This document shows positions 50,695 to 60,239 of a stretch of DNA of 64,000 nt, in pieces. Position 1 is the stretch's first letter, and each line of letters begins with the position of its first letter. Origin of the DNA: UBA7702 sp040776805 (GTDB lineage: Bacteria; Bacillota; Dehalobacteriia; UBA7702); the NCBI GenBank assembly GCA_040776805.1, contig JAXGZS010000006.1, positions 62,001 through 126,000 on the forward strand. Direction: 5' to 3'. Made by a program: the position numbers and the translations under genes. Under the pieces are notes generated by a model, which saw nothing but the letters and a program-made list of their open reading frames with translations, was not told where the DNA came from and made no database searches.

Positions 50695-51128
50695 TACAAT
50701 GAACCTTCCTGTTTTTTTCCGACGGTCTGCAAGAGCAGATCGGTCAGGGTAACGCTTTCGAGATAGCGGTCAATGAGGCGATCCAGCTCCTGCCAAAGCG
50801 GCAGCGTGCTGCATTGATCCGCTCGGTTGCAGGCGCTTTCATCCTCTTTGAGGCAAGCCACCGGCGCCAATGTTTTTTCCGTCAGTTTTAAAATCGAGCC
50901 GACGGTATAGTCGGCGGGGTTTTTTGTCAGGGCGTAACCGCCGTGTTTTCCTCTGGTGCTGGCGACAAAGCCGGCTTTCTGTAAAACAGCGACAATGCTT
51001 TCAAGATATTTCACGGAAATATCCTGGCGCAAAGCGATCTCTTTCAAGGAGATGGGCGTGTTGTTTTCCTGTTTGGCCAAATCGACCATGGTGCGCAGGG
51101 CGTACCGCCCCTTTGTGGAAATCTTCAT
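50694..51128 (-). CDS. Rrf2 family regulator (IscR/CymR type)
   Basis: 144 residues from the ATG at 51128 (MKISTKGRYALR), the canonical Rrf2 start; the in-frame ATG at 51161 adds 11 unlikely residues. The winged helix contains KEIALRQDISVKYLESIVAVL and STRGKHGGYAL. Three cysteines at about 92-106 (VACLKEDESAC, DQCS) match IscR-like Fe-S binding sites, unlike CymR, which lacks them. Coupled to metY, it probably controls sulfur amino acid synthesis in response to cysteine, sulfide or Fe-S status. Neighbouring terminator and metA lie upstream. Confidence 0.9.
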   Translation of the reverse strand: MKISTKGRYALRTMVDLAKQENNTPISLKEIALRQDISVKYLESIVAVLQKAGFVASTRGKHGGYALTKNPADYTVGSILKLTEKTLAPVACLKEDESACNRADQCSTLPLWQELDRLIDRYLESVTLTDLLLQTVGKKQEGSL

Positions 51129-51280
51129 GGCTTTTTTCCCCCCCGATCTCTGTTTTTCCAATTATACTACGGATATCTTGCCTTTTCAATAGAGCAGGTA
51201 AGGCGGGAAAGGGGAAAAACACTTTCTATTTGCCAATGCTCAGTAATTTTTCCGGCAGCATATCCCATCGTTTATAAGAA

Positions 51281-51312
51281 AAAGCTAATTTCTTATTTCA
51301 GAAATTAGCTTT
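51281..51312. terminator. Terminator downstream of metA
   Basis: Perfect stem AAAGCTAATTTC / GAAATTAGCTTT with an eight-base loop; A-rich and T-rich flanks fit use on either strand. Confidence 0.8.
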
Positions 51313-51370
51313 TATTTTATTCGGATCTTCCCGGGATCAGCCCTTTGGGCCGCGGCTTCCGCCGGGATCT

Positions 51371-52294
51371 CTATTTGATCGGGTGGATGGTCTTGATGTC
51401 GTAAGGCGTCGTCTGGTAGACAAAGTAGTTGAGCCAGTTGGAAAAAAGCAGGTTGGCGGCACTGCGCCAAGTGACGACGGGGGTTTTCGTATCATCGTCC
51501 CCTGGGAAATAATTTTTCGGCAAATCAATGGGGAGTCCCGCTTCTTTGTCCCTGAAATATTCTTTTTTCAGCGTGTCGCCGTCGTATTCCGCGTGGCCGG
51601 TCACAAAGATTTGCCGTCCCTGTTTCGTCATGACCACGTAAACGCCGGCTTCCGGCGAAGAGGAGAGGATTTTCAGAGTCGGCACCGCTTCGATGTCTTC
51701 CCGCGAAACAGTGGTGTAGCGGGATTGGGGAACCATGAACACATCGTCGAAGCCGCGGAAGAGAATGGATTGCTTGTAATCGACCTGGTGGGGGAAAATC
51801 CCGAAGAGCTTTTTGGGCAGGGGATATTTCTTGATGCCGTAGTGGTAGTAGAGTCCCGCTTGGGCTCCCCAACAGATGTGAAAGGTGCTGTAAACATGGG
51901 TTTTGCTCCACTCCATGATCTCGGCGAGCTCATCCCAATATTCCACGTCTTCAAAGGATAGATGTTCCACCGGAGCGCCGGTGATGATCATGCCGTCAAA
52001 ATTTTCGTTTTTCAACTCGTCAAAGCGCTTATAGAAAGCCAGCATGTGCTCTTCCGAAGTGTTTTTCGGCCGGTGGGAGGTCTGCATCAGCTCCATTTCC
52101 ACCTGAAGCGGCGTGTTGCCGATGAGCCGGGCCAGCTGGGTTTCGGTGACGATTTTTGTGGGCATCAGATTGAGGATGACGATTCTCAGCGGGCGCACAT
52201 CCTGGGTCCGCGCCCTTGTTTCCGTCATCACGAATATATTTTCGCTGTTCAGCGTTTTTGTGGCAGGCAACTGATTGGGGATTTTAATAGGCAT
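51371..52294 (-). CDS. metA: Homoserine O-acyltransferase, probably O-acetyltransferase (MetA)
   Basis: 307 residues from ATG 52294 (MPIKIPNQLPA, the standard MetA N-terminus; GGGAG upstream). The class I glutamine-amidotransferase-like fold is clear: TGAPVEHLSFEDVEYW, then FHICWGAQAGLYYHYG with the nucleophile Cys, and VTGHAEYDGDTL with the catalytic His/Glu. Glu after GAPV corresponds to residue 111, where Glu marks acetyl-CoA use and Gly succinyl-CoA use in characterised MetA proteins. This agrees with metY nearby. It makes O-acetylhomoserine for methionine. No SAM riboswitch was seen upstream. Confidence 0.93.
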   Translation of the reverse strand: MPIKIPNQLPATKTLNSENIFVMTETRARTQDVRPLRIVILNLMPTKIVTETQLARLIGNTPLQVEMELMQTSHRPKNTSEEHMLAFYKRFDELKNENFDGMIITGAPVEHLSFEDVEYWDELAEIMEWSKTHVYSTFHICWGAQAGLYYHYGIKKYPLPKKLFGIFPHQVDYKQSILFRGFDDVFMVPQSRYTTVSREDIEAVPTLKILSSSPEAGVYVVMTKQGRQIFVTGHAEYDGDTLKKEYFRDKEAGLPIDLPKNYFPGDDDTKTPVVTWRSAANLLFSNWLNYFVYQTTPYDIKTIHPIK

Positions 52295-52406
52295 ATGGAT
52301 CATACTCCCGTTAAGATATTAGAAAAATCGTAACATTATTCGATCCTCTTGTCAAACGGTTTTCGGGAAAACGCAGGATTTATTACAAAATAAACAAGAA
52401 AATGCT

Positions 52407-52434
52407 TTGAAAAGACAATGGATTCTGTTATAAT
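52407..52434 (+). promoter_or_regulatory. Promoter of the LtaS-like gene
   Basis: TTGAAA (52407-52412), 16-base spacer, TATAAT (52429-52434), 55 bases before the ATG. Confidence 0.62.
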
Positions 52435-52489
52435 AAGCTGATGCAAGAAAAACAGACATTGTGCAGATCTTTTTAAGGGGCAAGAAACC

Positions 52490-54718
52490 ATGGAGCTGAA
52501 AAAAAGGTCCGAACCGAAATTCATATCCTCCCAAAAAGCGGCGGAGGTCTTTGCCGATATGAAACCGGCGGAGCCTGCCGCGGCAGCGGAGCCAACATCA
52601 GATAAATCAGACGAACCAGATGAATCAGATGAATCAGGGAAATCAGAAGAACCGCTTTTGGCGCAAGCACCGCAGCAGGAAGCAGGCGGCTTAGATTTAG
52701 CCTTCGTCGCGGAAGAGGAGCCACCCAAGGCAGGCAAAAAGAGATACGAGATCAGTCCCGTTTTTCTTTACGGTCTGTTCTTCTATTTATCTATCATCTT
52801 TTTGGAATGTGTGCTGAAAGTTTACGTTTACGGCGTTTTATGGAACCGTGGATTATTGCTGATGGCGCTCTTTTCCCTTCCTGTGGCCTGTGTTTTCGCG
52901 CTTTTTACCGCCTGGGCCAAAGGCAAAATCGTCCCCTTTGTACTGCTGATTCTGACCACGGTCTACTTTATGATCCAGACCGTTTACTATACGATCTTTG
53001 CCACCTTTTTTACCCTCTATTCCTTTACCGGCGCCGGTGACGTTTCGGAGTTTTGGCAGGAGGCTCTACACGGTATCAGCCAGGGCGCCCTGCCGCTGCT
53101 GCTCCTTCTTTTGCCGGTGATCGCACTGTCTGTCATTTATCGTTTTCTGCGCTTTCAGAAACCTGCCGCCATCTGGGTCTTTGCGGTGCTGCTGGTGCTC
53201 ACCGCCGCTTTTCAGGTTTTCGGTACGGTGATTGTCTATCGCGGTGACGACGAGGTAATGTCGGAAAAATATCTCTATACGAAAACCTTCATCCCCACTC
53301 TGTCCGTGAATGATTTCGGCGCTTTGACCACCCTGCGTTTGGATATGAAGAACATGATCTTCGGTATGGCGGACACGGATACCGCCGCCGCCTATGAAGC
53401 CCAGGAGGCCGCCGCCCGCGAAACGGAGGACACGGTTTACGCCGACAATGTCCTCGATATTGATTTCGCGGCTTTGGCCGAAAATGAAACCAACGCTACC
53501 TTAAAAGATATGGACGAATATTTCGCCACGGTGACTCCCACGGCGCAGAATGAATATACCGGTTCCTTTCAGGGTAAAAATCTGATCTGGATCGTGGCGG
53601 AAGGCTTTTCCAGTTGGGCGCTGGACGAGGAGCTCACGCCGACGCTTTACAAAATGGCCAACGAAAGCTTTGTTTTCGAGAATTACTATAATCCGATTTG
53701 GGGCGTTTCCACCAGCGACGGTGAATACACGGTCTGCACCGGTCTTTTGCCGAAAACTGGCGTTTGGAGCATGTCCGTCAGCGCCGGCAACGATATGGCT
53801 TTTTGCCTCGGGAATCAACTGAGCAAACTCGGCTACCTTTGCAACGCCTACCACGATCATACCTACACTTACTACAACCGGGATGAAAGCCATCCCAACC
53901 TGGGTTACCATTATTACGGGAAAGGCAACGGTTTGAAAATTACCTCCCAGTGGCCGGAAAGCGACTTGGAGATGATGGAAAATACCGTGAACGATTATAG
54001 CGGCAGCGCGCCGTTCCACATTTATTATATGACGGTCAGCGGCCACCTGGAGTATAACTTTGGCGGCAACGTCATGGCAAAAAAACATGAGGCAGACGTG
54101 GCGGCCCTGGATCTCTCCACCGCCTGCAAGGCCTATATCGCCTGTCAGATGGAATTTGATCAGTCGATTGAATATCTGGTCAACGCTTTGAGCGAGGCCG
54201 GCGTCTTAGACGATACGCTGATCGTGATCTCTGGAGATCATTATCCTTACGGTCTTACCACCGAAGAGATCAACGAGCTGAACGGCGATGAAGTGGAACA
54301 GAATTTTGAACTCTACCGTTCCACGCTGATTATGTGGAACAGCGTTTTGGCCAAACAAGAGCCGGTGGTTGTTGAAAAACCGTGTTATTCCGTGGATATT
54401 TTGCCCACCCTCTCCAATCTCTTCGGCGTCGATTACGATTCCCGTTTGCTGATGGGCCGAGACATCCTCTCCACCGCTTCGCCACTGGTGGTTTTTGCCA
54501 ACCACAGTTGGCTGACGGATCAGGGAAGGTACAACGCCGTTACCAGGGAGTTCGCCGCCGACGAGGGCGCGGCCGTGGCAGATGAATACGTACAAAATAT
54601 GATGGATAAGGTCAATTCCATGTTTAGTTATTCCGCAAAGATTTTAGAAAATGATTATTATGCTTCGGTGGTTCCAGCAGAGACGGCAACCGCCGCGGCA
54701 GAGGAGACCACAGAATGA
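52490..54718 (+). CDS. LTA synthase family sulfatase-type membrane enzyme
   Basis: 742 residues. The cytosolic N-terminus has an Asp/Ser/Glu run (DKSDEPDESDESGKSEE). Five hydrophobic helices follow (about 88-250). The extracellular sulfatase domain starts KNLIWIVAEGFSSWALDEE (about 362), where Glu is the metal ligand. STSDGEYTVCTGLLP contains the catalytic Thr position, and VISGDHYPYGLT the late metal-binding DH. LtaS-type enzymes transfer glycerol-phosphate to lipid anchors; others are phosphoglycerol or ethanolamine-phosphate transferases, and those cannot be separated here. AGGGGC lies before ATG 52490. The C-terminus is Ala/Glu/Thr-rich. Confidence 0.85.
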   Translation: MELKKRSEPKFISSQKAAEVFADMKPAEPAAAAEPTSDKSDEPDESDESGKSEEPLLAQAPQQEAGGLDLAFVAEEEPPKAGKKRYEISPVFLYGLFFYLSIIFLECVLKVYVYGVLWNRGLLLMALFSLPVACVFALFTAWAKGKIVPFVLLILTTVYFMIQTVYYTIFATFFTLYSFTGAGDVSEFWQEALHGISQGALPLLLLLLPVIALSVIYRFLRFQKPAAIWVFAVLLVLTAAFQVFGTVIVYRGDDEVMSEKYLYTKTFIPTLSVNDFGALTTLRLDMKNMIFGMADTDTAAAYEAQEAAARETEDTVYADNVLDIDFAALAENETNATLKDMDEYFATVTPTAQNEYTGSFQGKNLIWIVAEGFSSWALDEELTPTLYKMANESFVFENYYNPIWGVSTSDGEYTVCTGLLPKTGVWSMSVSAGNDMAFCLGNQLSKLGYLCNAYHDHTYTYYNRDESHPNLGYHYYGKGNGLKITSQWPESDLEMMENTVNDYSGSAPFHIYYMTVSGHLEYNFGGNVMAKKHEADVAALDLSTACKAYIACQMEFDQSIEYLVNALSEAGVLDDTLIVISGDHYPYGLTTEEINELNGDEVEQNFELYRSTLIMWNSVLAKQEPVVVEKPCYSVDILPTLSNLFGVDYDSRLLMGRDILSTASPLVVFANHSWLTDQGRYNAVTREFAADEGAAVADEYVQNMMDKVNSMFSYSAKILENDYYASVVPAETATAAAEETTE

Positions 54719-54725
54719 AGAGTTA

Positions 54726-54782
54726 AGGCTGATCCGGAACGGATTTCCCTCCAGGAGAAACGGTTCCGGGCAGCCTCTTTTT
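54726..54782 (+). terminator. Terminator of the LtaS-like gene
   Basis: AGGCTG-AT-CCGGAACGG / CCGTTCCGG-type pairing ending GCAGCCT, followed by CTTTTTTTTC. Stem about 15 bp with one bulge. Confidence 0.85.
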
Positions 54783-54847
54783 TTCAACGGGAAAAAGTGT
54801 ATTTTATGCAGTAATTTTCATAAATTAAAGAATGGCCTCGGATAATA

Positions 54848-54876
54848 TTGACGTAAAAGAGAAATTCTTTTATAAT
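54848..54876 (+). promoter_or_regulatory. Promoter of carA
   Basis: TTGACG (54848-54853), 17-base spacer, TATAAT (54871-54876). The ~75-base leader has no PyrR-type attenuator that I recognise. Confidence 0.75.
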
Positions 54877-54957
54877 AATAAGAATCATGAAAAAGAGAAC
54901 GGCATCTATGAGTTTGGAAAAGGCAGGAGGCCTTTTCGGTACGAAAGGAACGATGAA

Positions 54958-56070
54958 ATGAACGGCAGAGAAAAAGAAATCTACCTTGTGCTGGCCGACG
55001 GTACAGTGATGAAGGGTAAAAGCTTCGGCGCTTGCGGCGACGTCATCGGCGAGGTGGTCTTTACCACAGGGATGACCGGCTATTTGGAAACCCTCACCGA
55101 TCCCAGCTATTACGGGCAGATCGTAGTCCAAACATTCCCCCTGATTGGTAATTACGGAGTGATCCCGGCGGATTTTGAAAGCGAGAAACCACGGCTAAGC
55201 GGTTATATCGTCAGGGAATGGTGCGATTTCCCCTCAAACTTTCGCTCTGAAGGAAATATCGATACATTATTAAAGGAACATCATATCGTCGGTCTCTGTG
55301 ACCTCGATACCCGGGCTTTGACGCGGAAACTGAGAAGCGCCGGGGTCATGAACGGTATGATCACCGCAAGCCTTGACGGTTTCGAAGAGAAGCTGGCCAA
55401 AATCGGCGCATATCGCGTGGTAAACGCTGTGGCGGCGGTGACGGAGACCGAGGAAACCGTGATAAAACCGGAAAAAACCGCCTACCGTGTCGCCCTTTGG
55501 GATTTCGGCGCCAAAGGCAATATCATCAGGGAATTGGTGAAACGCGGCTGCGAAGTGATCTGTGTTCCCGCGGGCATCACCGCCGACGTCATCGAAGCCC
55601 TCCACGTGGACGGACTCGTGCTCAGCAATGGCCCCGGGGATCCCAAAGAAAATACCGATATCATCCCGGAGATTGGCCGTTGGGTCAAAAAGCGGATCCC
55701 TACCTTTGGCATCTGTCTCGGTCATCAGCTGCTGGCCCTTTCGGAAGGGGCCCGCACCGAAAAGCTGAAATACGGCCATCGCGGCGCCAACCAGCCGGTG
55801 CGGGAGGTGGCCACGGGGAACATTCTGATCACCAGCCAAAATCACGGCTATGCCGTTGTCCGCGAAAGCCTGCCGGCTCACGCGGAGCTGATCTATGAAA
55901 ACGTCAACGATCACACCTGCGAAGGCGTTGCCTACCGGAACTTCCCCGCCTTTTCCGTCCAGTTTCATCCCGAAGCCAGCGCCGGTCCGCTGGATCCGGG
56001 TTTTCTCTTCGACCAATTTATAACCATGATGGATACCGCGAAAGGGGGCAAGGACAATGCCGCAGAATAA
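54958..56070 (+). CDS. carA: Carbamoyl-phosphate synthase small subunit
   Basis: 370 residues from ATG 54958 (AAGGA upstream; the open frame continues back to 54832 but without ribosome site). The N-terminal CarA domain has FGACGDVIGEVVFTTGMTGYLETLTDP (read in parts, about 22-48). The class I amidotransferase shows FGICLGHQLLALSEG with the nucleophile Cys and FSVQFHPEASAGPLD with the catalytic His-x-Glu. It hydrolyses glutamine and channels ammonia to CarB for pyrimidine and arginine synthesis. It overlaps the next gene by 14 bases, so subunits are made together. Confidence 0.96.
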   Translation: MNGREKEIYLVLADGTVMKGKSFGACGDVIGEVVFTTGMTGYLETLTDPSYYGQIVVQTFPLIGNYGVIPADFESEKPRLSGYIVREWCDFPSNFRSEGNIDTLLKEHHIVGLCDLDTRALTRKLRSAGVMNGMITASLDGFEEKLAKIGAYRVVNAVAAVTETEETVIKPEKTAYRVALWDFGAKGNIIRELVKRGCEVICVPAGITADVIEALHVDGLVLSNGPGDPKENTDIIPEIGRWVKKRIPTFGICLGHQLLALSEGARTEKLKYGHRGANQPVREVATGNILITSQNHGYAVVRESLPAHAELIYENVNDHTCEGVAYRNFPAFSVQFHPEASAGPLDPGFLFDQFITMMDTAKGGKDNAAE

Positions 56071-59000
56071 AGAGATCAAAAAGGTTCTCGTGATCGGCTC
56101 CGGCCCCATCGTCATCGGCCAGGCCGCCGAATTCGACTACGCGGGTACCCAGGCCTGCCGTGCCTTAAAGGAAAAGGGCCTTGAGGTGGTGCTGATCAAT
56201 CCCAACCCCGCGACGATCATGACGGATAACGTCATTGCCGATAAAATCTATATCGAACCCCTTACCACCGAAGTGGTGAAGCGCATCATCAAAAAGGAAA
56301 AACCCCAGGGCTTTCTCTCCACCTTAGGCGGCCAAATGGGTCTCACCCTCGGTATGCAGCTGGCCAAAGAAGGCTTTTTTGAGCAGGAAAACGTTAAGAT
56401 GCTCGGCGCTTCCCTGGATACCATCGAAAAAGCCGAAGACCGCCAGAGCTTTAAGGACTGCATGGAAGAAATCGATCAGCCGGTGATTCCTTCCCTGGTG
56501 GTCACCGACATTGAGGCCGCCGTGGGCTTTGCGGAGGAAATCGGCTACCCTGTGATCGTGCGCCCCGCCTTCACCTTAGGGGGCAGCGGCGGCGGCATGG
56601 CCGACAACGAAGCCGAACTGCGGGAAATCACCGAAAACGGCCTTCGTACCTCTCCCATCCATCAGGCGCTGATTGAAAAATCCGTGGCCGGTTGGAAGGA
56701 AATCGAGTTCGAGGTCATGCGGGACAGCAACGACAACATCGTGGCGGTCTGTTCCATGGAAAATCTGGATCCCGTCGGCGTCCATACCGGCGACAGCATC
56801 GTCATCGCCCCGGCGGTGACCCTCTCCGATAAGGAATATCAAATGCTGCGCCGGGCGGCTTTGAACATCGTTGCCGCCCTCAAAGTGGAAGGGGGCTGTA
56901 ACTGCCAGTTCGCCCTCAATCCCCATTCCTTTGAATACGCGGTCATCGAGGTCAATCCTCGTGTGTCCCGATCCTCTGCTCTTGCCAGCAAGGCCACGGG
57001 CTACCCCATCGCCCGCACGGCGGCGCTGATCGCCATCGGCTTTCATCTCGACGAGATCCAAAACGAAATCACCGGTAAGACTTACGCCTCCTTTGAGCCG
57101 ACCATCGACTATGTGGTGGTCAAAATGCCCCGCTGGCCCTTTGACAAATTCGTCTATGCCAAACGCTCCCTGGGAACGCAGATGAAGGCCACCGGGGAAG
57201 TCATGGCCATTGCCCCCACCTTTGAAGAAGCCCTGATGAAATCGGTGCGCGGGGCGGAAATCGGTTTAAAAAGCCTGGCCATGGCCAAAATGGAACAGCT
57301 TGACGACGAAAAACTGGCGAAATTGGCCGCCAAGGCCACCGATGAGCGGCTCTTTGCCATCTATGAATGGATCCGCCGGGGTGTTACCATCGAGACCATC
57401 CATGAACGCTCCCGTATCGACCTTTGGTTCTTAAAGAAGATCGAGAATCTTGTCGTCATGGCCAAAACCCTCCAAAGGGAAACCCTCGACGACGACCTCT
57501 ACCTGGCCGCCAAGAAGATGGGCTTCCTCGACGAGACCATCAAAGAGCTCTCCGGTCAGGAGATTGCCCATCCGGCCAAAGCGGTATACAAGATGGTGGA
57601 TACCTGCGCCGGTGAATTTGCCGCCGAAACCCCCTATTTTTACAGTACGTACGATGAGGAAAACGAAGCGGCGGAGTTCATCAAGGAACACGCCACCGGC
57701 AAAGAAACCATCGTCGTTTTCGGTTCCGGCCCGATCCGCATCGGTCAGGGCATTGAATTTGATTACGCTTCCGTCCACTGCGTTTGGACCTTAAAAGAAG
57801 CCGGTTACGAGGTGGTGCTGGTCAATAACAATCCCGAAACCGTATCCACCGACTTCAATACTGCCGACCGCCTTTATTTCGAGGCCTTGACCGCGGAAGA
57901 CGTCGGACATATCCTCGATACGGAAAAGCCCTGCGGCGTCGTTGTGGCCTTTGGGGGTCAGACCGCCATCAAGCTCACCAAATACCTGGCCGACCGGGGA
58001 GAAAACATTCTCGGCACCCAGGCGGACAGCATTGATATCGCCGAAGACCGGGAGCGCTTTGACGAAATTTTAGAACAGTATCAACTCAAACGGCCCAAGG
58101 GCGAAACGGTAATGACCGCGGCGGAAGCCGTGGACAGCGCCGACCGCCTCGGTTATCCTGTATTGCTGCGTCCCTCCTACGTATTGGGAGGTCAAAACAT
58201 GATCATCGCCTTCAACGAGGAGGATGTCAACGAATATATGGCCATCATCTTAGCCCAGGGCATTAAAAATCCCGTGCTCATCGACGCCTACCTGATGGGC
58301 GTTGAGGTGGAGGTGGACATCATCTCCGACGGCGAGGATATCCTCGTTCCCGGCATCATGGAGCATATTGAGCGAGCCGGCGTTCATTCCGGAGACTCCA
58401 TTGCCGTCTATCCGGCCTTTAACCTCACCGGCGCTTTGACGGAACAGCTGGTGGCCGCTTCGGAAAAGATCGCCAAAGGCTTAAAGACCAAAGGGCTGCT
58501 GAATATTCAATATGTGATTTACGCCAATGAAATCTATGTCATCGAAGCCAATCCCCGTTCCTCCCGGACCGTGCCCTACATCTCCAAGGTCACGGGCCTG
58601 CCTGTGGTGGACATCGCCACCAGGGCCATGCTGGGGGAAAAGCTCAAGGATATGGGCTACGGCACGGGCCTTTACCGTTCCGTACCCTATTACGCCGTGA
58701 AAGTGCCGGTCTTTTCCTTTGAAAAGCTTGCCGATCTCGATACCCAGCTGGGGCCAGAAATGAAATCCACCGGCGAAGTTTTGGGCATCGGCCGCACCTT
58801 AACGGAAGCCCTCTATAAGGGCCTTGTCGCCGCCAATTACCGCATGGAAAAGGGAGGCGGCGTGTTCATCACCGTCCGCAACAGCGATAAAGGGGAAATG
58901 GTGGACGTGGCCCGGAAGTTTTATGAGAGCGGCTTTGGCCTTTTCGCCACCAGCGGCACGGCTCGGGCGCTGCGCAACGCCGGTATGGACGTAAGCGAGG

Positions 59001-60106
59001 TGCCGAAGATCAGTGAGGGAGCAGGCTTGATGGAGTTGCTGGAAAGCGGTAAGATCAACTATGTGATCTCCACTTCCAAAAAGGGCAGACTGCCGGCGCG
59101 GGACAGCGTCAAAATCCGCCGCAAAGCGGTGGAGCGGGCGATCCCCTGTTTGACCTCAATGGACACCGCCAACGCTTTGATCGACAGCTTAAACAGCCGC
59201 TATTCCCAGCAGACCATGGAACTGGTGAACATCAACGGCTTGCGCCGGGAAAAACGCAAGGTGCCTTTCCTCAAAATGCGCGCCTGCAATAACGATTACC
59301 TCTATTTCGACTGTTTCGACCAGGAAATCAGCGCGCCGGAATCGGTGTCGGTGGCCTTGGCCAACCGGCGCACCGGCATCGGCAGCGACGGCATGATTCT
59401 GATCGGCAAGTCCGCGACCTGCGACGCCAAAATGACGGTCTACAACGCTGACGGCACCGAGGGCATGATCGGCGGTAACGCCCTGCGCTGTGTCGCCAAA
59501 TATCTTTACGAAAAAGGTATTGTCAGGAAAGAGCAGATGGTCATTGAAACCGCCAGCGGCCCCCGGCAGGCCCGGCTCTATCCCAGAGACGGCGAGGTGG
59601 ACAGCGTTACCGTAGACATGGGCAAAGTGGTCTTAGACGCCGATCAGGTGCCGACCCTGATCAAACCTGAAAAGGACCATATGGTCTGCGGCCAGAAGAT
59701 CGTCATTGACGGCAAGATCTATGAGGTGACCTGCCTTTCTTTGGGGAATCCCCACTGCGTCGTTTTCCTGGAGGATATTCACAGCCTTGATTTGGCACAG
59801 CTGGGCCCTGCATTTGAAAACGCGCCGCTTTTCCCGGAACGGGTCAATACGGAATTCGTTTCCGTCCTCGCCCCCAATAAACTGCGGATGCGCGTTTGGG
59901 AGCGGGGCAACGGGGAAACCTGGTCCTGCGGCACCGGGGCCTGCGCCGCGGCGGTGGCGGCGGTCTTAAACGGCTACTGTAAAATGGACAGCGACATCAC
60001 CGTGAAGCTCAAAGGCGGCGACCTGGTGATCCGCTACCAAAGCGACGGCACGGTGCTGATGACCGGCGACGCCAAAAAAGACTACGAAGGCGTCATTGAA
60101 CTGTAA
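56057..60106 (+). CDS. carB-dapF: Fusion: carbamoyl-phosphate synthase large subunit + diaminopimelate epimerase-like domain
   Basis: 1349 residues. Residues 1 to about 1060 are a complete CarB: two ATP-grasp halves (VLVIGSGPIVIGQAAEFDYAG and FGSGPIRIGQGIEFDYAS in part), then the allosteric MGS-like domain (GVFITVRNSDKGEMVDVARK in part). After a ~10-residue basic linker, residues ~1069-1349 are a full DapF: KMRACNNDYLYFDC, RRTGIGSDGMILI, NPHCVVF, FPERVNTEF and ERGNGETWSCGTGACAA with Cys1291. The site of the first catalytic Cys reads MIGGNALRC, that is Gly1139 where MCGN is expected. No stop or internal start interrupts the join. DapF normally makes meso-DAP for lysine and peptidoglycan. Confidence 0.93.
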   Translation: MPQNKEIKKVLVIGSGPIVIGQAAEFDYAGTQACRALKEKGLEVVLINPNPATIMTDNVIADKIYIEPLTTEVVKRIIKKEKPQGFLSTLGGQMGLTLGMQLAKEGFFEQENVKMLGASLDTIEKAEDRQSFKDCMEEIDQPVIPSLVVTDIEAAVGFAEEIGYPVIVRPAFTLGGSGGGMADNEAELREITENGLRTSPIHQALIEKSVAGWKEIEFEVMRDSNDNIVAVCSMENLDPVGVHTGDSIVIAPAVTLSDKEYQMLRRAALNIVAALKVEGGCNCQFALNPHSFEYAVIEVNPRVSRSSALASKATGYPIARTAALIAIGFHLDEIQNEITGKTYASFEPTIDYVVVKMPRWPFDKFVYAKRSLGTQMKATGEVMAIAPTFEEALMKSVRGAEIGLKSLAMAKMEQLDDEKLAKLAAKATDERLFAIYEWIRRGVTIETIHERSRIDLWFLKKIENLVVMAKTLQRETLDDDLYLAAKKMGFLDETIKELSGQEIAHPAKAVYKMVDTCAGEFAAETPYFYSTYDEENEAAEFIKEHATGKETIVVFGSGPIRIGQGIEFDYASVHCVWTLKEAGYEVVLVNNNPETVSTDFNTADRLYFEALTAEDVGHILDTEKPCGVVVAFGGQTAIKLTKYLADRGENILGTQADSIDIAEDRERFDEILEQYQLKRPKGETVMTAAEAVDSADRLGYPVLLRPSYVLGGQNMIIAFNEEDVNEYMAIILAQGIKNPVLIDAYLMGVEVEVDIISDGEDILVPGIMEHIERAGVHSGDSIAVYPAFNLTGALTEQLVAASEKIAKGLKTKGLLNIQYVIYANEIYVIEANPRSSRTVPYISKVTGLPVVDIATRAMLGEKLKDMGYGTGLYRSVPYYAVKVPVFSFEKLADLDTQLGPEMKSTGEVLGIGRTLTEALYKGLVAANYRMEKGGGVFITVRNSDKGEMVDVARKFYESGFGLFATSGTARALRNAGMDVSEVPKISEGAGLMELLESGKINYVISTSKKGRLPARDSVKIRRKAVERAIPCLTSMDTANALIDSLNSRYSQQTMELVNINGLRREKRKVPFLKMRACNNDYLYFDCFDQEISAPESVSVALANRRTGIGSDGMILIGKSATCDAKMTVYNADGTEGMIGGNALRCVAKYLYEKGIVRKEQMVIETASGPRQARLYPRDGEVDSVTVDMGKVVLDADQVPTLIKPEKDHMVCGQKIVIDGKIYEVTCLSLGNPHCVVFLEDIHSLDLAQLGPAFENAPLFPERVNTEFVSVLAPNKLRMRVWERGNGETWSCGTGACAAAVAAVLNGYCKMDSDITVKLKGGDLVIRYQSDGTVLMTGDAKKDYEGVIEL

Positions 60107-60170
60107 GCGAAAAGGGGACAAAGCACTTTAGAACGACCACTGCTAAGTTGAATTTCCGATAGCATATAAC

Positions 60171-60212
60171 GGAAAAGCTGGCTTCTTTTTCTCAAGAGCC
60201 AGCTTTCCTTTT
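60171..60212. terminator. Terminator after carB-dapF
   Basis: GGAAAAGCTGGCT / AGCCAGCTTTCC (one bulged A), 13-base loop, then TTTTG. It converges on the small XRE gene (-) and may serve it too. Confidence 0.8.
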
Positions 60213-60239
60213 GTCAGGGTCTTTCCTGCGACAACCCCT

